A stretch of DNA of 64,000 nucleotides from Calidihabitans tengchongensis (GCA_031459615.1 JAVKIE010000002.1:197987-261986); one strand, 5' to 3'; positions 18,543 to 27,338 are shown, counted from the first letter of the stretch. Numbers and translations: made by a program. Notes: generated by a model from the sequence alone, not told the origin.

Positions 18543-19252
18543 GGGGCCACCTCCGGCCGGCCCACCAGGGCAACCCGGAACAGCGGGGAGGTGCGGAGCT
18601 GCACGCCGTCCAGCCCGGCGGCCCGGGCCAGCTGGTGGAACTCGTCCAGGGTAAACGAGCGCAGCACCGACAGCGGGCCGTCGTGCCGGGCCAGCCGGTT
18701 GCGGCCCACCAGGTGGGTGTCCAGCCAGGCGCCTGCGTAGGCGCCCCAGCACCGCAGGACGTCGTGGACGAGGTAGGCTCCCGCCGTCACGCGCCGGATG
18801 TCCCGCAGGACGGCCACCGCGTCATCGAACGAGAAGTGGTGCAGGGCCAGGCCGCACAGGACGACGTCGACGCTGCGGTCGGCGAAGGGCATCGCCCGCG
18901 CGTCGGCTTGAATCACGACGACCTCCGGCGCATCCCGGAGGATCCGCCGGGCGTGATCCAGGATGGCGGCGCTGGCGTCCAGGGCTGCGATCGAGACCGC
19001 CACCCTCTGGCGGCGCGCCCACAGGGCGATGGCCCGGGGCACGTCACCGCTGGCCGTGGCCACGTCCAGGATGCGCACAGGCCTGCGGGGAAGGACCGGC
19101 AGAACCTCCCGGAGGAAGCCCAGCACCAGGCGGTAGCCTCCGTACCACCGGTTGGTCCTCCGCACGGCCGCGAGCAGACCGGCCAGCTCGCGGGGATCCT
19201 GCCCGGGCGTGTCCAGGAACTCCTGGGTCGTGCGGTAGGGCGGCGCGCGCAT
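18539..19252 (-). CDS. Class I SAM-dependent methyltransferase
   Basis: A 237-residue methyltransferase. A helical lead with the pattern FLDTPGQDPRELAGLL and TNRWYGGY precedes SAM motif I (LDVATASGDVP) and the ALHHF post-motif. ATG 19252 is selected because GGAGGG lies five bases upstream; the longer frame would translate the purine repeat. Methyltransferases of this type are often found next to flavoproteins and a type III PKS in bacterial quinone or resorcinol clusters. Here the condensing enzyme is a FabF-type ketosynthase instead. It is the first of four overlapping minus-strand genes. Confidence 0.85.
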   Translation of the reverse strand: MRAPPYRTTQEFLDTPGQDPRELAGLLAAVRRTNRWYGGYRLVLGFLREVLPVLPRRPVRILDVATASGDVPRAIALWARRQRVAVSIAALDASAAILDHARRILRDAPEVVVIQADARAMPFADRSVDVVLCGLALHHFSFDDAVAVLRDIRRVTAGAYLVHDVLRCWGAYAGAWLDTHLVGRNRLARHDGPLSVLRSFTLDEFHQLARAAGLDGVQLRTSPLFRVALVGRPEVAP

Positions 19253-19328
19253 GACGGCCCTCCGCGCACTGCGGGACACGGGGTGCCCCCGCGCTGATCG
19301 TAGGCGCCGGACTGCAACGGGAGGGTAA

Positions 19329-19417
19329 CGGAAGAGGGAAGAAGGAAGAGGGAAGAGGGAAGAAGGGAAAACAGCACATCGGCGGGAAGCCACCTTCTTG
19401 CCTCTTCCCTTTCCCCT
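19329..19417. repeat. Family A tracts in opposed orientation
   Basis: A purine tract (19329-19372) and a complementary pyrimidine tract (19402-19417, CCTCTTCCCTTTCCCC) flank a short spacer. They form an imperfect inverted repeat in the gap between the glycosidase and methyltransferase genes. Confidence 0.75.
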
Positions 19418-20813
19418 AGTTCCGCCTGAGGACCAGCAGCGCCGACGCCACCGGGCGCTCCACGCCGTCGGAGGGGTCGTTGACCACCCGCCCGCCGACC
19501 ACCATGGTGGCGGAGCCCCCGCCGTCCAGGTTCATCGCCTCCCGGGCCCCCAGCCGCGCCATCAGCTCCGCCAGCTCGAACAGGGTCATGCCGGTGTGGC
19601 GCCGGCCCCGGCCGTCCACCGTCACCAGCAGCAGTGTGCCTGCGGAGGTCACCCCCACCGCGGTCCGCGGCGCCCGGCGCTGGACCAGGGCGGGAGAGAA
19701 CTGCTCCCACATGTAGGGCACGGACACCTGGCCGTCCTTCACCAGGCGCGGCCCTCCGCCCAGCGCCGCCACCACCTCCAGGTCCGGCGTGACCTGCAGG
19801 TCCAGCACGACGCGCTGCCCCGGCCGCAGGTGCGCCAGCAGCGGCGCATCCAGGGCGTTGACCACCAGCACGTACCCGTCCCGGGGGATCAGGACGCGCC
19901 CGGAGGGCAGGCGTTCGACGATGTCGTGGCGGACGACGGCGGCCAGCCCCGCCGGCGGCGTCAGCGGCCCGTAGTGGGGAGTGAACACCGCGATACCCCC
20001 GCCCCGGGGAGGGCGGTTCACGTCGGTGACCGGCAGGGCGAGGTCGGGGCGGGCCACCAGCCGGCCGCGGAACTGGAAGTCCCGGATCATCGGTCTTCCC
20101 CGGGCTGGCAGCGCCAGGACCGACCGCCTGGGCAGCGGCGCGCTGACCAGCTGTCCGTCCACGGCGACCATGCCCAGGGGCATGCCCGGTCCGGCAAAGT
20201 AGCCGCCGTTCACGGCCGCCAGGGCCCGGTAGCGGGTGGCGATGATGCTGGTGGTCTCCCGCCCGGACACCATGTCGGCGGCCAGGACGGGGCGGACCTC
20301 GATGGCGGGATCATGAGGATCGACCCGCAGCACGTGGACGGTGACGGCGTCCCGCCCGGCGCGCGCCCGCAGCGCCTGGTAGGCCACGCTGGGCGGCAGA
20401 GGCACCGTGGCCATCCACGGGGGGATGACGACCACCGCCAGGGTGGGAGGGTCGCTCATCAGGTAGGCCCGGTACCGCGCAGGGCGGCGCAGGTGGATGC
20501 GCACCCGCGCCAGATCGGGCGTCATCTGGTCCACCTGCACCTGCCGGACGTAGGGATGCGAGGGGACCGGGATGACCTCCGGAGGATAGCGGGCCTGCCA
20601 CAGGTCCACGGTAATGCTGGAGTGGGTGCCCAGGGTCCGGTAGGCCACCGATCCGGCCAGCCGGATCAGCACGCGGCCCAGGGGTCCCTCCGGCACCCAC
20701 GCCACCGCCGTCGCGCCGGCGATCCGCACGTCGGCCGCGGCCGCCGGCAAACCCACCGCCAGCGCGGCGGCCAGGATCACGGCAGGATGGGAGATCCAGG
20801 CCCGCAGACCCAT
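19416..20813 (-). CDS. Exported phosphodiester glycosidase (NAGPA family) with N-terminal AMIN-like domain
   Basis: A 465-residue exported protein. It has a signal peptide (GLRAWISHPAVILAAAL, cleaved near PAAAA) and an AMIN-like beta domain (~30-125). A C-terminal NAGPA domain (~200-465) carries AAVNGGYF and the hallmark MNLDGGGSATMVV. This family removes N-acetylglucosamine or related sugars from phosphodiesters, often in cell-wall or exopolysaccharide metabolism. ATG 20813 is chosen over the longer frame because it starts the signal peptide. A terminator-like element and a small leader ORF lie directly upstream. It may be the first gene of the ketosynthase cluster or independent of it. Confidence 0.87.
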   Translation of the reverse strand: MGLRAWISHPAVILAAALAVGLPAAAADVRIAGATAVAWVPEGPLGRVLIRLAGSVAYRTLGTHSSITVDLWQARYPPEVIPVPSHPYVRQVQVDQMTPDLARVRIHLRRPARYRAYLMSDPPTLAVVVIPPWMATVPLPPSVAYQALRARAGRDAVTVHVLRVDPHDPAIEVRPVLAADMVSGRETTSIIATRYRALAAVNGGYFAGPGMPLGMVAVDGQLVSAPLPRRSVLALPARGRPMIRDFQFRGRLVARPDLALPVTDVNRPPRGGGIAVFTPHYGPLTPPAGLAAVVRHDIVERLPSGRVLIPRDGYVLVVNALDAPLLAHLRPGQRVVLDLQVTPDLEVVAALGGGPRLVKDGQVSVPYMWEQFSPALVQRRAPRTAVGVTSAGTLLLVTVDGRGRRHTGMTLFELAELMARLGAREAMNLDGGGSATMVVGGRVVNDPSDGVERPVASALLVLRRN

Positions 20814-20856
20814 CGCCCTGACCTGAGCATGCCCCCGGCCAGAAGCTGTCAGTCCC

Positions 20857-20891
20857 AAAAGAAAAGCGCCCCGGCCCACCGGCCAGGACGC
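20857..20891 (-). terminator. Strong intrinsic terminator upstream of the glycosidase gene
   Basis: Read on the minus strand, an 11-bp stem (20891-20881 with 20876-20866, two G-U pairs) and a GGTG loop are followed by TTTTCTTTT. A second perfect 8-bp hairpin (20914-20894) precedes it. No intact minus-strand gene lies just upstream, so attenuation of the glycosidase gene is possible. Confidence 0.7.
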
Positions 20892-20914
20892 CCGGACGGG
20901 ATGCCCTCCCGTCC

Positions 20915-20959
20915 CTACACTACCCCTCCCGTCAGGTGGGCCGGGGTGAGTCTACGCAT
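20915..20959 (-). CDS. Possible 14-residue leader peptide
   Basis: ATG 20959 is preceded by AAAGGAGGTGA, with about 11 bases between the core and the ATG. The frame reads MRRLTPAHLTGGVV and stops 24 bases before the terminator stem. It may be a leader peptide of an attenuator, or chance. No runs of regulatory codons are evident. Confidence 0.3.
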   Translation of the reverse strand: MRRLTPAHLTGGVV

Positions 20960-21032
20960 CGTCGGCCTCACCTCCTTTCTGGTCAGCCATCGAGGGGGAG
21001 GCGGGGTTCCTCCCCGACCGGAATCATTACTA

Positions 21033-21061
21033 GCCGTATCACCGGGCGGCAGGTCCGTCAA
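21033..21061 (-). promoter_or_regulatory. Possible promoter upstream of the leader
   Basis: Minus strand: TTGACG (21061-21056), a 17-base spacer, TGA before TACGGC (21038-21033). The -35 is good and the -10 is weak. Confidence 0.35.
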
Positions 21062-21184
21062 CATGTGCGTCGTTCGGTGCGAACTCGTCGGGTCAAAACT
21101 CCCCACCCCGGCCCATCTTCTGGGTGGGCAGGATGGAGGCGTTCCCGCGCCCACATGGCATTAATCTGCAGCCTTTCGTCGAGG

Positions 21185-21742
21185 TGTGAGACGTCCCCCG
21201 AGACCTACCGTCAGCGCATCGCCGACTCCCGCCACCCGCCGGGCGTCCGCCAGCGTTTGGTCCAGCATGGCCTGACCTACCGGAATCTGCCATCGAGCAC
21301 GAGGTGGTCCGCCTGCGCCGCCGAAATCCTCGCCTGGGTCAGGACATGCTCCGGGCCCTGCTGGCGCGTCGCGGTGTCCAGCGCTCGACCGCGACGGTCC
21401 GCCGGATCCTCCACGCCCATGGCCTGAGCACACGGTGTCCCACGCGCTGGCAGCGCCGCCGGCTGGCCACCGAGATCCGGACGACGATGCGTGCCTTCGA
21501 GAAACTGCAGGTCGACATCACGCACCTGGATGACATCCCGGCCTTGCTGCCTGCGGTCCAGGCCCAGCTCCTTCCCGGCTACGAGTACACGGCCAAGGAC
21601 GTGGCTACCGGGATTGCCTTCGTCTGCTCTGGCCTGCGAGCGCTCGGAGATCAACTCCCTGCGCTTTGTCCACCTGCTCTTCCAGCACCTTCTCCGCCAC
21701 GGCGTCGAGGATCTCACCCGATCACGCGGACTCGGAAAGTGA
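21185..21742 (+). pseudogene. Decayed IS481-type transposase (rve integrase fold)
   Basis: Pieces of one transposase occur in three frames. ETYRQRIADSR...RQRLVQHGLTYRNL lies at ~21203-21290. RLRRRNPRLGQDML through QVDITHLDD and YTAKDVATGIAFVC lies at ~21304-21630, and RSEINSLRFVHLLFQHLLRHGVEDL at ~21640-21730. The order and motifs fit an IS481-like DDE transposase with at least two frameshifts and a truncated C-terminus. No terminal inverted repeats were identified. It marks the left edge of a lower-G+C island and stops 16 bases from the dppC-like stop codon. Confidence 0.75.
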
Positions 21743-21758
21743 GGCACGTTCTGACGCG

Positions 21759-22658
21759 CTATGTGCTGGCACGCCGGTCGTGGCCGCGCGGATCAAGCAG
21801 GTCCCGTAGTCCGTCTCCGATGAAGTTGAAGGAGAGTACGGTCAGGCAGATGGCGAGCCCCGGCAGGGTGGATATCCACCAGCCTTCGTAGATGTGGTTG
21901 CGCCCGTCGGCAATCATGGTGCCCCATGAGGGTGTGGGGGGCTGGATCCCCAGGCCCAGGAACGAGACCGCGGACTCCAACAGGAGCAGCCTAGCAAGCT
22001 CGAAGGTCGTCAGGATTACGACAGGCGTGGTCAGGTTGGGAAGCACGTGTCGCCACATCACGCGCGCCTCCCGGCAGCCCAGCGCTCGCGCAGCTTCCAC
22101 ATACTGGCTGGTCACGATACTGAGTGTCGCCCCCCGGACGATCCGCGCGTAGTGAGCCCATGCGGGAAGCCCCAGCGTCACCACTAGCACCAACAGACTC
22201 GGCCCGACCACGGCAATGACGGCGATGACCAGCAGGACCAGGGGGAATGCGAGCTGAATGTCCACGAGGCGCATGATGATGACGTCCAGTATCCCACCCC
22301 GGTAACCGGCCATCAGGCCGGCGGTAATGCCGACGGCGCCGCCGAGGGCTACCGCCGCGCCGGCGACGAACAGGGAAAATCGCCCACCGTACATGATACG
22401 GCTGAGGATGTCGCGGCCCAAGGCGTCGGTCCCCAGCAGGTGCCGAGTCGATCCGCCTGGCAGGAATGCGGGTGGAGCCAGCCTCGCGTCGAGGTCCGCC
22501 CACGTTGGCGGATGGGGCGGCCAGGGCCAGATGGCGGCCAGGGCGATGACGGTGAGCAATCCGAGACCAGCCACCGCGATCCTGTCGCGAAGAAACGCCT
22601 CGGCTGCACGCCGCCGGCGGGAGAAGCGGGGGACTGCACCAGTGTCCGACCGCGCCAT
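21759..22658 (-). CDS. Peptide ABC transporter permease (DppC-like)
   Basis: A 299-residue inner-membrane permease with about six transmembrane segments. It has the DppC-type N-terminal OppC_N-like segment, the sequence HLLGTDALGRDILSR and the ATPase-contact EAA loop EAARALGCREARVMWRHVLPN. ATG 22658 lies two bases after the dppB-like stop. The gene is the last member of the operon in this window and ends beside the transposase remnant. The ATPase genes that usually follow dppC are missing. Base composition is visibly less GC-rich than the housekeeping block. Confidence 0.9.
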   Translation of the reverse strand: MARSDTGAVPRFSRRRRAAEAFLRDRIAVAGLGLLTVIALAAIWPWPPHPPTWADLDARLAPPAFLPGGSTRHLLGTDALGRDILSRIMYGGRFSLFVAGAAVALGGAVGITAGLMAGYRGGILDVIIMRLVDIQLAFPLVLLVIAVIAVVGPSLLVLVVTLGLPAWAHYARIVRGATLSIVTSQYVEAARALGCREARVMWRHVLPNLTTPVVILTTFELARLLLLESAVSFLGLGIQPPTPSWGTMIADGRNHIYEGWWISTLPGLAICLTVLSFNFIGDGLRDLLDPRGHDRRAST

Positions 22659-22660
22659 GA

Positions 22661-23578
22661 CTACTCGGCAATGCGAATGCGTGGATCGATCAGCACGTAC
22701 AGTACATCGGTCACCAGATTGACAACCACGAAGATCACCGCCGTAGCCATCACGGTCACCTGTACCACGGGAAAGTCGCGGGCGTAGATCGCCTGCACCG
22801 CCAGCCGGCCGATACCCGGCCAGCTGAAGACGGTTTCGGTGACCACAGCACCCGACAGGAGGGTGCCGACCTGTATCCCCAGGACAGTCACAATGGGAAT
22901 CAACGCGTTCCGGAGGGCGTGTACTGTGACAACGCGAGCCCGAGTCAGCCCCTTGGCCCGTGCCGTGCGTACGTAGTCTTCCCCCAGCGCTTCCAACATG
23001 GCGCCACGCGCGAAGCGGGCCACAACCGCCATCTGATAGGCTGCCAACGTCACCGCCGGTAACAGCAGCTGGGCAGGCGTACCCCGCCCGCCTGTGGGGA
23101 GCCACTTGAGATGCGCACCGAAGACGATGATCGCCACCAACCCGAGGTAGAAGCCGGGCACGGCCTGGCCGACCAGCGCCAGGAGTCGCACGGCTGCGTC
23201 AAACACCGAGCGCGGGTGCAGGGCTGCGGCGACGCCCGCAGGCAGCCCCACGGCCAGCGCCACCGCCAGCGACGCGGCGGCCAGTTCAAGGGTGGCAGGC
23301 AGGCGCTCAATGAACAAGCTCAGGGCGGGCTGGCGGTACCGCAACGAGTCGCCGAAGTCTCCCCGCACGACACTGGCGAGGAACCGAAAATACTGCACAT
23401 AGATCGGGCGGTCGAGCCCAAGCTCCCTGCGCATCGCAGCCACAGCCTCGGGAGAAGCGCTTTCACCCAATAGGATGATCACCGGATCGCCAGTCAACCG
23501 GACAATGCCAAAGACTACTGCCGAAACGCCGAGCAGCACGATCACAAGCTGAACTAGGCGACGGATGAGAAAGCCCAT
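22661..23578 (-). CDS. Peptide ABC transporter permease (DppB-like)
   Basis: A 305-residue permease starting MGFLIRRLVQLVIVLLGVS, typical of DppB. It has six membrane segments, the GDPVIILLGESASPEAV periplasmic stretch and the EAA-type loop with DYVRTARAKGL. ATG 23578 lies four bases after the stop of the deacylase gene. With DppC and the family-5 binding protein it forms the membrane part of an oligopeptide or dipeptide importer. The substrate is probably a modified peptide, given the hydrolases in the same operon. Confidence 0.92.
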   Translation of the reverse strand: MGFLIRRLVQLVIVLLGVSAVVFGIVRLTGDPVIILLGESASPEAVAAMRRELGLDRPIYVQYFRFLASVVRGDFGDSLRYRQPALSLFIERLPATLELAAASLAVALAVGLPAGVAAALHPRSVFDAAVRLLALVGQAVPGFYLGLVAIIVFGAHLKWLPTGGRGTPAQLLLPAVTLAAYQMAVVARFARGAMLEALGEDYVRTARAKGLTRARVVTVHALRNALIPIVTVLGIQVGTLLSGAVVTETVFSWPGIGRLAVQAIYARDFPVVQVTVMATAVIFVVVNLVTDVLYVLIDPRIRIAE

Positions 23579-23582
23579 GGAT

Positions 23583-24590
23583 TCAGAGGGTGCGCGGAGG
23601 TCCCCAGCCCGCCCCGGGTTCCTCAAGGTCTGCGACCCCAAACGTCCAGTATCCCGGCCGTACGGGATAGGGCCGCGAGACCATCACCCAGGCTCCGCGC
23701 ACGGGCACGCGCAGCACCTCCAGATCCTCGAACGTGTACGGACTGACCACGCGCCCCGCCTCCTGCCCTGCGGCAACCTCCCGCCCCAGGACCTCGGGTT
23801 CCACCGCGGGCAGGAGGTAGCCGGCAACCGAAGGGTTGACGCGGACATGCCGTGTGTAGTGGAGGTACTGCTCAAGGCGTAGCGGCTCCCCGTCAAGCAT
23901 GCCCAGGGCGCGCAGGACACTGACGATGCCCGTCACGTTCTCCTCGGTCCACCGCTCTTCGAGTGCGGCAGCAAACCCGACCCCGCCGATCTCCACCAGT
24001 AGTGGCACCACGCCCAGGCGCTGGGCCGCGTAGCCGACTGCCGAGCGTGGTCCGGGGAAGCGCGTGAGGAGCGGTAGATGCTGGATCAGCGGACACCCAT
24101 AGGCGTGGGCCATCACGCCGGCAAGACGCACCTGCTCGCGGTCGGGGAGATCCTTGGGCCATGCCACGCAGTAGAAGCTCGATCCCCACGGCCCCAGGTG
24201 AAGGTCGATGAGATATTGCACCTGCATCAGCACGTGCCGGGTGATAGCCTGAGCCAGCAGATCGCTGATCCAAGTATGCTGTCCCGGGAAGATACGGTTC
24301 AAGTCCGGCGAATCCGATTCGTCGGGCGTGTTGCGGGTCAAGTGCGCGAATGCCGTGGGATTTCCGACGGGTACGGCAAGCAACCGGCCAGCCAACATCC
24401 GCGGATCCACACGGTGCAGCAACCGTCGGAGGATTTCCACCGATAGCCACTCATTCCCGTGTAGCGTGGAGAGCACACCGATTGTCGGGCCGTCGCGAGC
24501 ACCAGCAACCTCGTGGACGTAGAGGGCGATCTCGCCTCCGTGCAGATCGACGGTCACGGGATATCGGTGGACTCGCCGCGCTGCGGACAC
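23583..24590 (-). CDS. Zinc deacylase of the succinylglutamate desuccinylase/aspartoacylase family
   Basis: A 335-residue M14-like hydrolase. The zinc site is H44xxE47 in LHGNEW with third ligand H131 in DLHLG. The substrate-binding NR pair is in DLNRIFPG, and the catalytic glutamate is E200 in LLVEIGG. The family removes acyl groups from N-acyl amino acids. GTG 24590 has a strong AGGAGGTGA seven bases upstream. Lying between a dipeptidase homologue and the permeases of a peptide importer, it may deacylate imported N-acyl peptides or amino acids. It could also serve the N-succinylamino-acid route suggested at 31.4-33.3 kb; this is speculation. Confidence 0.85.
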   Translation of the reverse strand: MSAARRVHRYPVTVDLHGGEIALYVHEVAGARDGPTIGVLSTLHGNEWLSVEILRRLLHRVDPRMLAGRLLAVPVGNPTAFAHLTRNTPDESDSPDLNRIFPGQHTWISDLLAQAITRHVLMQVQYLIDLHLGPWGSSFYCVAWPKDLPDREQVRLAGVMAHAYGCPLIQHLPLLTRFPGPRSAVGYAAQRLGVVPLLVEIGGVGFAAALEERWTEENVTGIVSVLRALGMLDGEPLRLEQYLHYTRHVRVNPSVAGYLLPAVEPEVLGREVAAGQEAGRVVSPYTFEDLEVLRVPVRGAWVMVSRPYPVRPGYWTFGVADLEEPGAGWGPPRTL

Positions 24591-24764
24591 GCCTCACCTC
24601 CTAGAGGATGAGAACCCCGTTCGAATCGCCCTTCCCTGCGGCAGCCTGACAGGTCCAGGGGCATCCGGCCTCGCCGCGCGTACCGACGGCGTGCGGTCCA
24701 GGGAGTCGTTGGACTTCATGCCCGATCCGGTGAGACGGATGGCGTCGTCTGCGCCGAAATAGCG

Positions 24765-25787
24765 TCAGGCATTGCGCCAGACTGCCCTGAACACTCTGAG
24801 GAAATTCTCTCCCAGGACCTTCCGCACCCCGTCGGGTGGATATCCGTACCGCAGTAAGGCCTCGGTAACGAGCGGCAACGCCTCCACCGGCACCGCATAC
24901 CGCCCTTCTAGACTCGTACCGAACTGTGCCAGCCACGCGCCCACCACCTGGGGGTAGGCAGCATTGATGGCGGCGGCGTGAGCGGCCACGGTGTCGATGC
25001 CCGCGGCCGGCGAATCTAGCCCCAGCCCCACGTGGTCAATGCCGACTAAGTTGACCATGTAGTCGATGTGGGCCACGAGGTCATTCACGTCGGGGCGTCG
25101 GGCTCCGCCACGCCAGCAAATCGGCCCCCAGCCGCAGGCGCCGACCGCCCCGCCGCTGGCCGCGACGGCCCGAATGAGATCGTCGGGAATGTTCCGCGGG
25201 TTATCAGACAGTGCTCGAGGATTCGCGTGAGAGATGATAACCGGCGCGTGAGAGGTCTCCGTCGCATCGCGCGCGGTCCGATACCCCGCATGAGCCAGGT
25301 CAACGACTATCCCGACTGCATTCATTTCGCGCACTGCGCGCCGGCCCAGCGGAGTTAGACCCGCGTCGGAGGCCGCCAAGCACCCGTCCCCGAACTGATT
25401 CCGCTCATTGTAGGTCAACTGCAACACGCGCACCCCGCGATCCCACAGGGTCCGGATGCGTCCGAGATCCTCCCCGACCGGCCCGGCGTTCTGGAACCCA
25501 AAGATCAACCCTACCCGCCCCGTGACCTTGGCCATCTCGATGTCGTGGACGGTCCGCACGTGCATCAATCGCCCGGGGTCAGCAGAGATCATCGCGTGGT
25601 GCGCGTCGAGGGCATCCAGCGCTTCTGGCCACGTTGCGGTCACGTCAGGCACCGTTACGTTGAGGGCCGTCACGCCGCTGGCGGCGATCTGTGCCGAGAC
25701 TCCCCGGAAGTAGAAGCTGCACATGTCCACGACGATGGCTTCTCGGTGAAGCACCACCGCGTCGGGAACCGGAGCCCGCGGCGCCAT
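24765..25787 (-). CDS. Membrane dipeptidase (M19) homologue with altered metal ligands
   Basis: A 340-residue TIM-barrel protein of the renal dipeptidase/M19 family. The second-half histidines are kept: H166 in VDLAHAG and H187 in IISHANPR, followed by RNIPDDLI. The usual first-metal motif DGHxD reads DMCSF (21-25), and the bridging glutamate region reads FGFQNAG (Q99 where Glu is expected). One metal site is therefore probably lost or rebuilt, and activity or specificity may differ. ATG 25787 begins three bases from the stop of the binding-protein gene. A 174-base gap with no gene separates it from the deacylase gene. Confidence 0.82.
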   Translation of the reverse strand: MAPRAPVPDAVVLHREAIVVDMCSFYFRGVSAQIAASGVTALNVTVPDVTATWPEALDALDAHHAMISADPGRLMHVRTVHDIEMAKVTGRVGLIFGFQNAGPVGEDLGRIRTLWDRGVRVLQLTYNERNQFGDGCLAASDAGLTPLGRRAVREMNAVGIVVDLAHAGYRTARDATETSHAPVIISHANPRALSDNPRNIPDDLIRAVAASGGAVGACGWGPICWRGGARRPDVNDLVAHIDYMVNLVGIDHVGLGLDSPAAGIDTVAAHAAAINAAYPQVVGAWLAQFGTSLEGRYAVPVEALPLVTEALLRYGYPPDGVRKVLGENFLRVFRAVWRNA

Positions 25788-25790
25788 TGC

Positions 25791-27338
25791 TTAGTCTCGT
25801 TTGTACGCCTTTGCCAGGTACAGCGACTGGTCCTTGTACGGCCGCCATCCCGCCACGTTCTTTGCCGTCGCGTAGAGGTCGGACATGGCAAACAACGGCA
25901 CCATGGGCGGATCATCCTGCATAAGCAGGAGCATCTCCCGGTACAGACGCAGTCTCTCTCTGTCATCCGCCGTCGACGCCGCCCGGGTCATCAGGTCGTC
26001 GAACTCCGGGCGGCACCAGTAGGCATACCGGAAGTTGCAGATGAACTGGGAGAGCATGAAGTGGGCGTCTGGAGGCGGCAAGGTCCCGAAAAAGAACATG
26101 TCCCGAAGCCCGAGCTGGCTCAGTTGCGTCAGGAACTCGCCGGGCTCCATCACAACCTGTTGAGTGCGAATGCCGACCTTGAGCAGCTGGGCCGCAATAG
26201 CCTCGCTGATTTCTTTATCCTGGGGATAGCGTCCCCGTGGGTACTTGAATGTCACCTGAAAGCCGCTAGAGTATCCCGCCTCGGCCAGAAGCCGCTTTGT
26301 TCGGTCAGGGTCGTGCGGCGTCGCCTTCAGGTCGTGCTGGTAGCCGAAATACTCTGGCGTGAGGGGCTGTCCCTGGAGCCGGCGGGCATGGCCCTTGAGA
26401 AGCGAGCGGATGATGCTGTCAGTGTCGATAGCGTACTGCAAGGCTTGGCGGACCTTTTTGTCCCGCAGTGGTCCTTCCCACTTCTGGGCCAGCATGAGTC
26501 CGTAGACCCGCATGCCCCGGAGAATGTACGTGGTGAGACCGGGGTCGCTGGCGATGCGCTCATAGGCTTCCAGTGGCAGGAGCATGGCGATATCGATATC
26601 CCCTGCCTGCACCGCGGCGACCCGGGCTGCGTCCTCGGGAATTGGGCGAATGATGAGGCGTCGGATCCGCGGCGCGCCGCCCCAGTAGTCGGGGTTAGCC
26701 TCGAGAACCACTCGGTCATCCTTCACCCATTCGACGAGCTTGAAAGGGCCCGTTCCGACCGGACGCTGGCAGAACCCGCGTAGGAGTCCGACTTGCTCTG
26801 TGTACACGGGCGGGTACTGAAACGAGCCCATGGCTAGGGCTGTCAGCATCAGCCGCTCAGACGTCGGGCCCTTGGCCTTGACGTCTATGGTGTAGAGATC
26901 GACCACCTCCACACCTCGCAACGCTGAGACGAAGAAGGCCAGCGCAGGAGCCTGCAGCATCATCTCCAGACTGTAGCGGGCGCTGAGGGCGTTGAACTCT
27001 TCACCGTTCGTAAATCGCACCCCCCGCCGCAGGTGGAGCCGGAGGGTATCGGGGGCAGTCTTCTCCCAACGAATGGCTAGCTCAGGCAAGAAACCCAGCG
27101 AGTCGGGCGAGAATGTCACCAAGCGCTCGACGATCTGCCCGCTGACATTCTTGTCCGGCTGGGCGGTGCCGAAGAGCGGCGAGAGACAACGGGGATCAAA
27201 CCCTTGGGCCACCACCAGCGTATCGCGCGGCGTGCGGGGTGCCCCCAGCGCAGCTCCCGGTGCCTTTGCGAGAACCAGCCCAGGGACCACCAATACCACC
27301 AGGGCCCGCGTCCATACCGCGGTTGTTCGCATCCTCAT
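25791..27338 (-). CDS. Peptide/nickel ABC transporter substrate-binding protein (family 5)
   Basis: A 515-residue exported binding protein. It has a signal peptide (hydrophobic core ALVVLVVPGLVLA) and lacks a clear lipobox. The SBP_bac_5 motifs include LRLHLRRGVRFTNGEEF, GTGPFKLVEW and KKVRQALQYAID. AAGGAGGAGG lies immediately upstream of ATG 27338. It is the first gene of the operon binding protein-dipeptidase-deacylase-DppB-DppC, transcribed leftward. The operator-like palindromes at 27364-27389 lie ~30 bases upstream. Peptide-like ligands are most likely. Confidence 0.92.
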   Translation of the reverse strand: MRMRTTAVWTRALVVLVVPGLVLAKAPGAALGAPRTPRDTLVVAQGFDPRCLSPLFGTAQPDKNVSGQIVERLVTFSPDSLGFLPELAIRWEKTAPDTLRLHLRRGVRFTNGEEFNALSARYSLEMMLQAPALAFFVSALRGVEVVDLYTIDVKAKGPTSERLMLTALAMGSFQYPPVYTEQVGLLRGFCQRPVGTGPFKLVEWVKDDRVVLEANPDYWGGAPRIRRLIIRPIPEDAARVAAVQAGDIDIAMLLPLEAYERIASDPGLTTYILRGMRVYGLMLAQKWEGPLRDKKVRQALQYAIDTDSIIRSLLKGHARRLQGQPLTPEYFGYQHDLKATPHDPDRTKRLLAEAGYSSGFQVTFKYPRGRYPQDKEISEAIAAQLLKVGIRTQQVVMEPGEFLTQLSQLGLRDMFFFGTLPPPDAHFMLSQFICNFRYAYWCRPEFDDLMTRAASTADDRERLRLYREMLLLMQDDPPMVPLFAMSDLYATAKNVAGWRPYKDQSLYLAKAYKRD

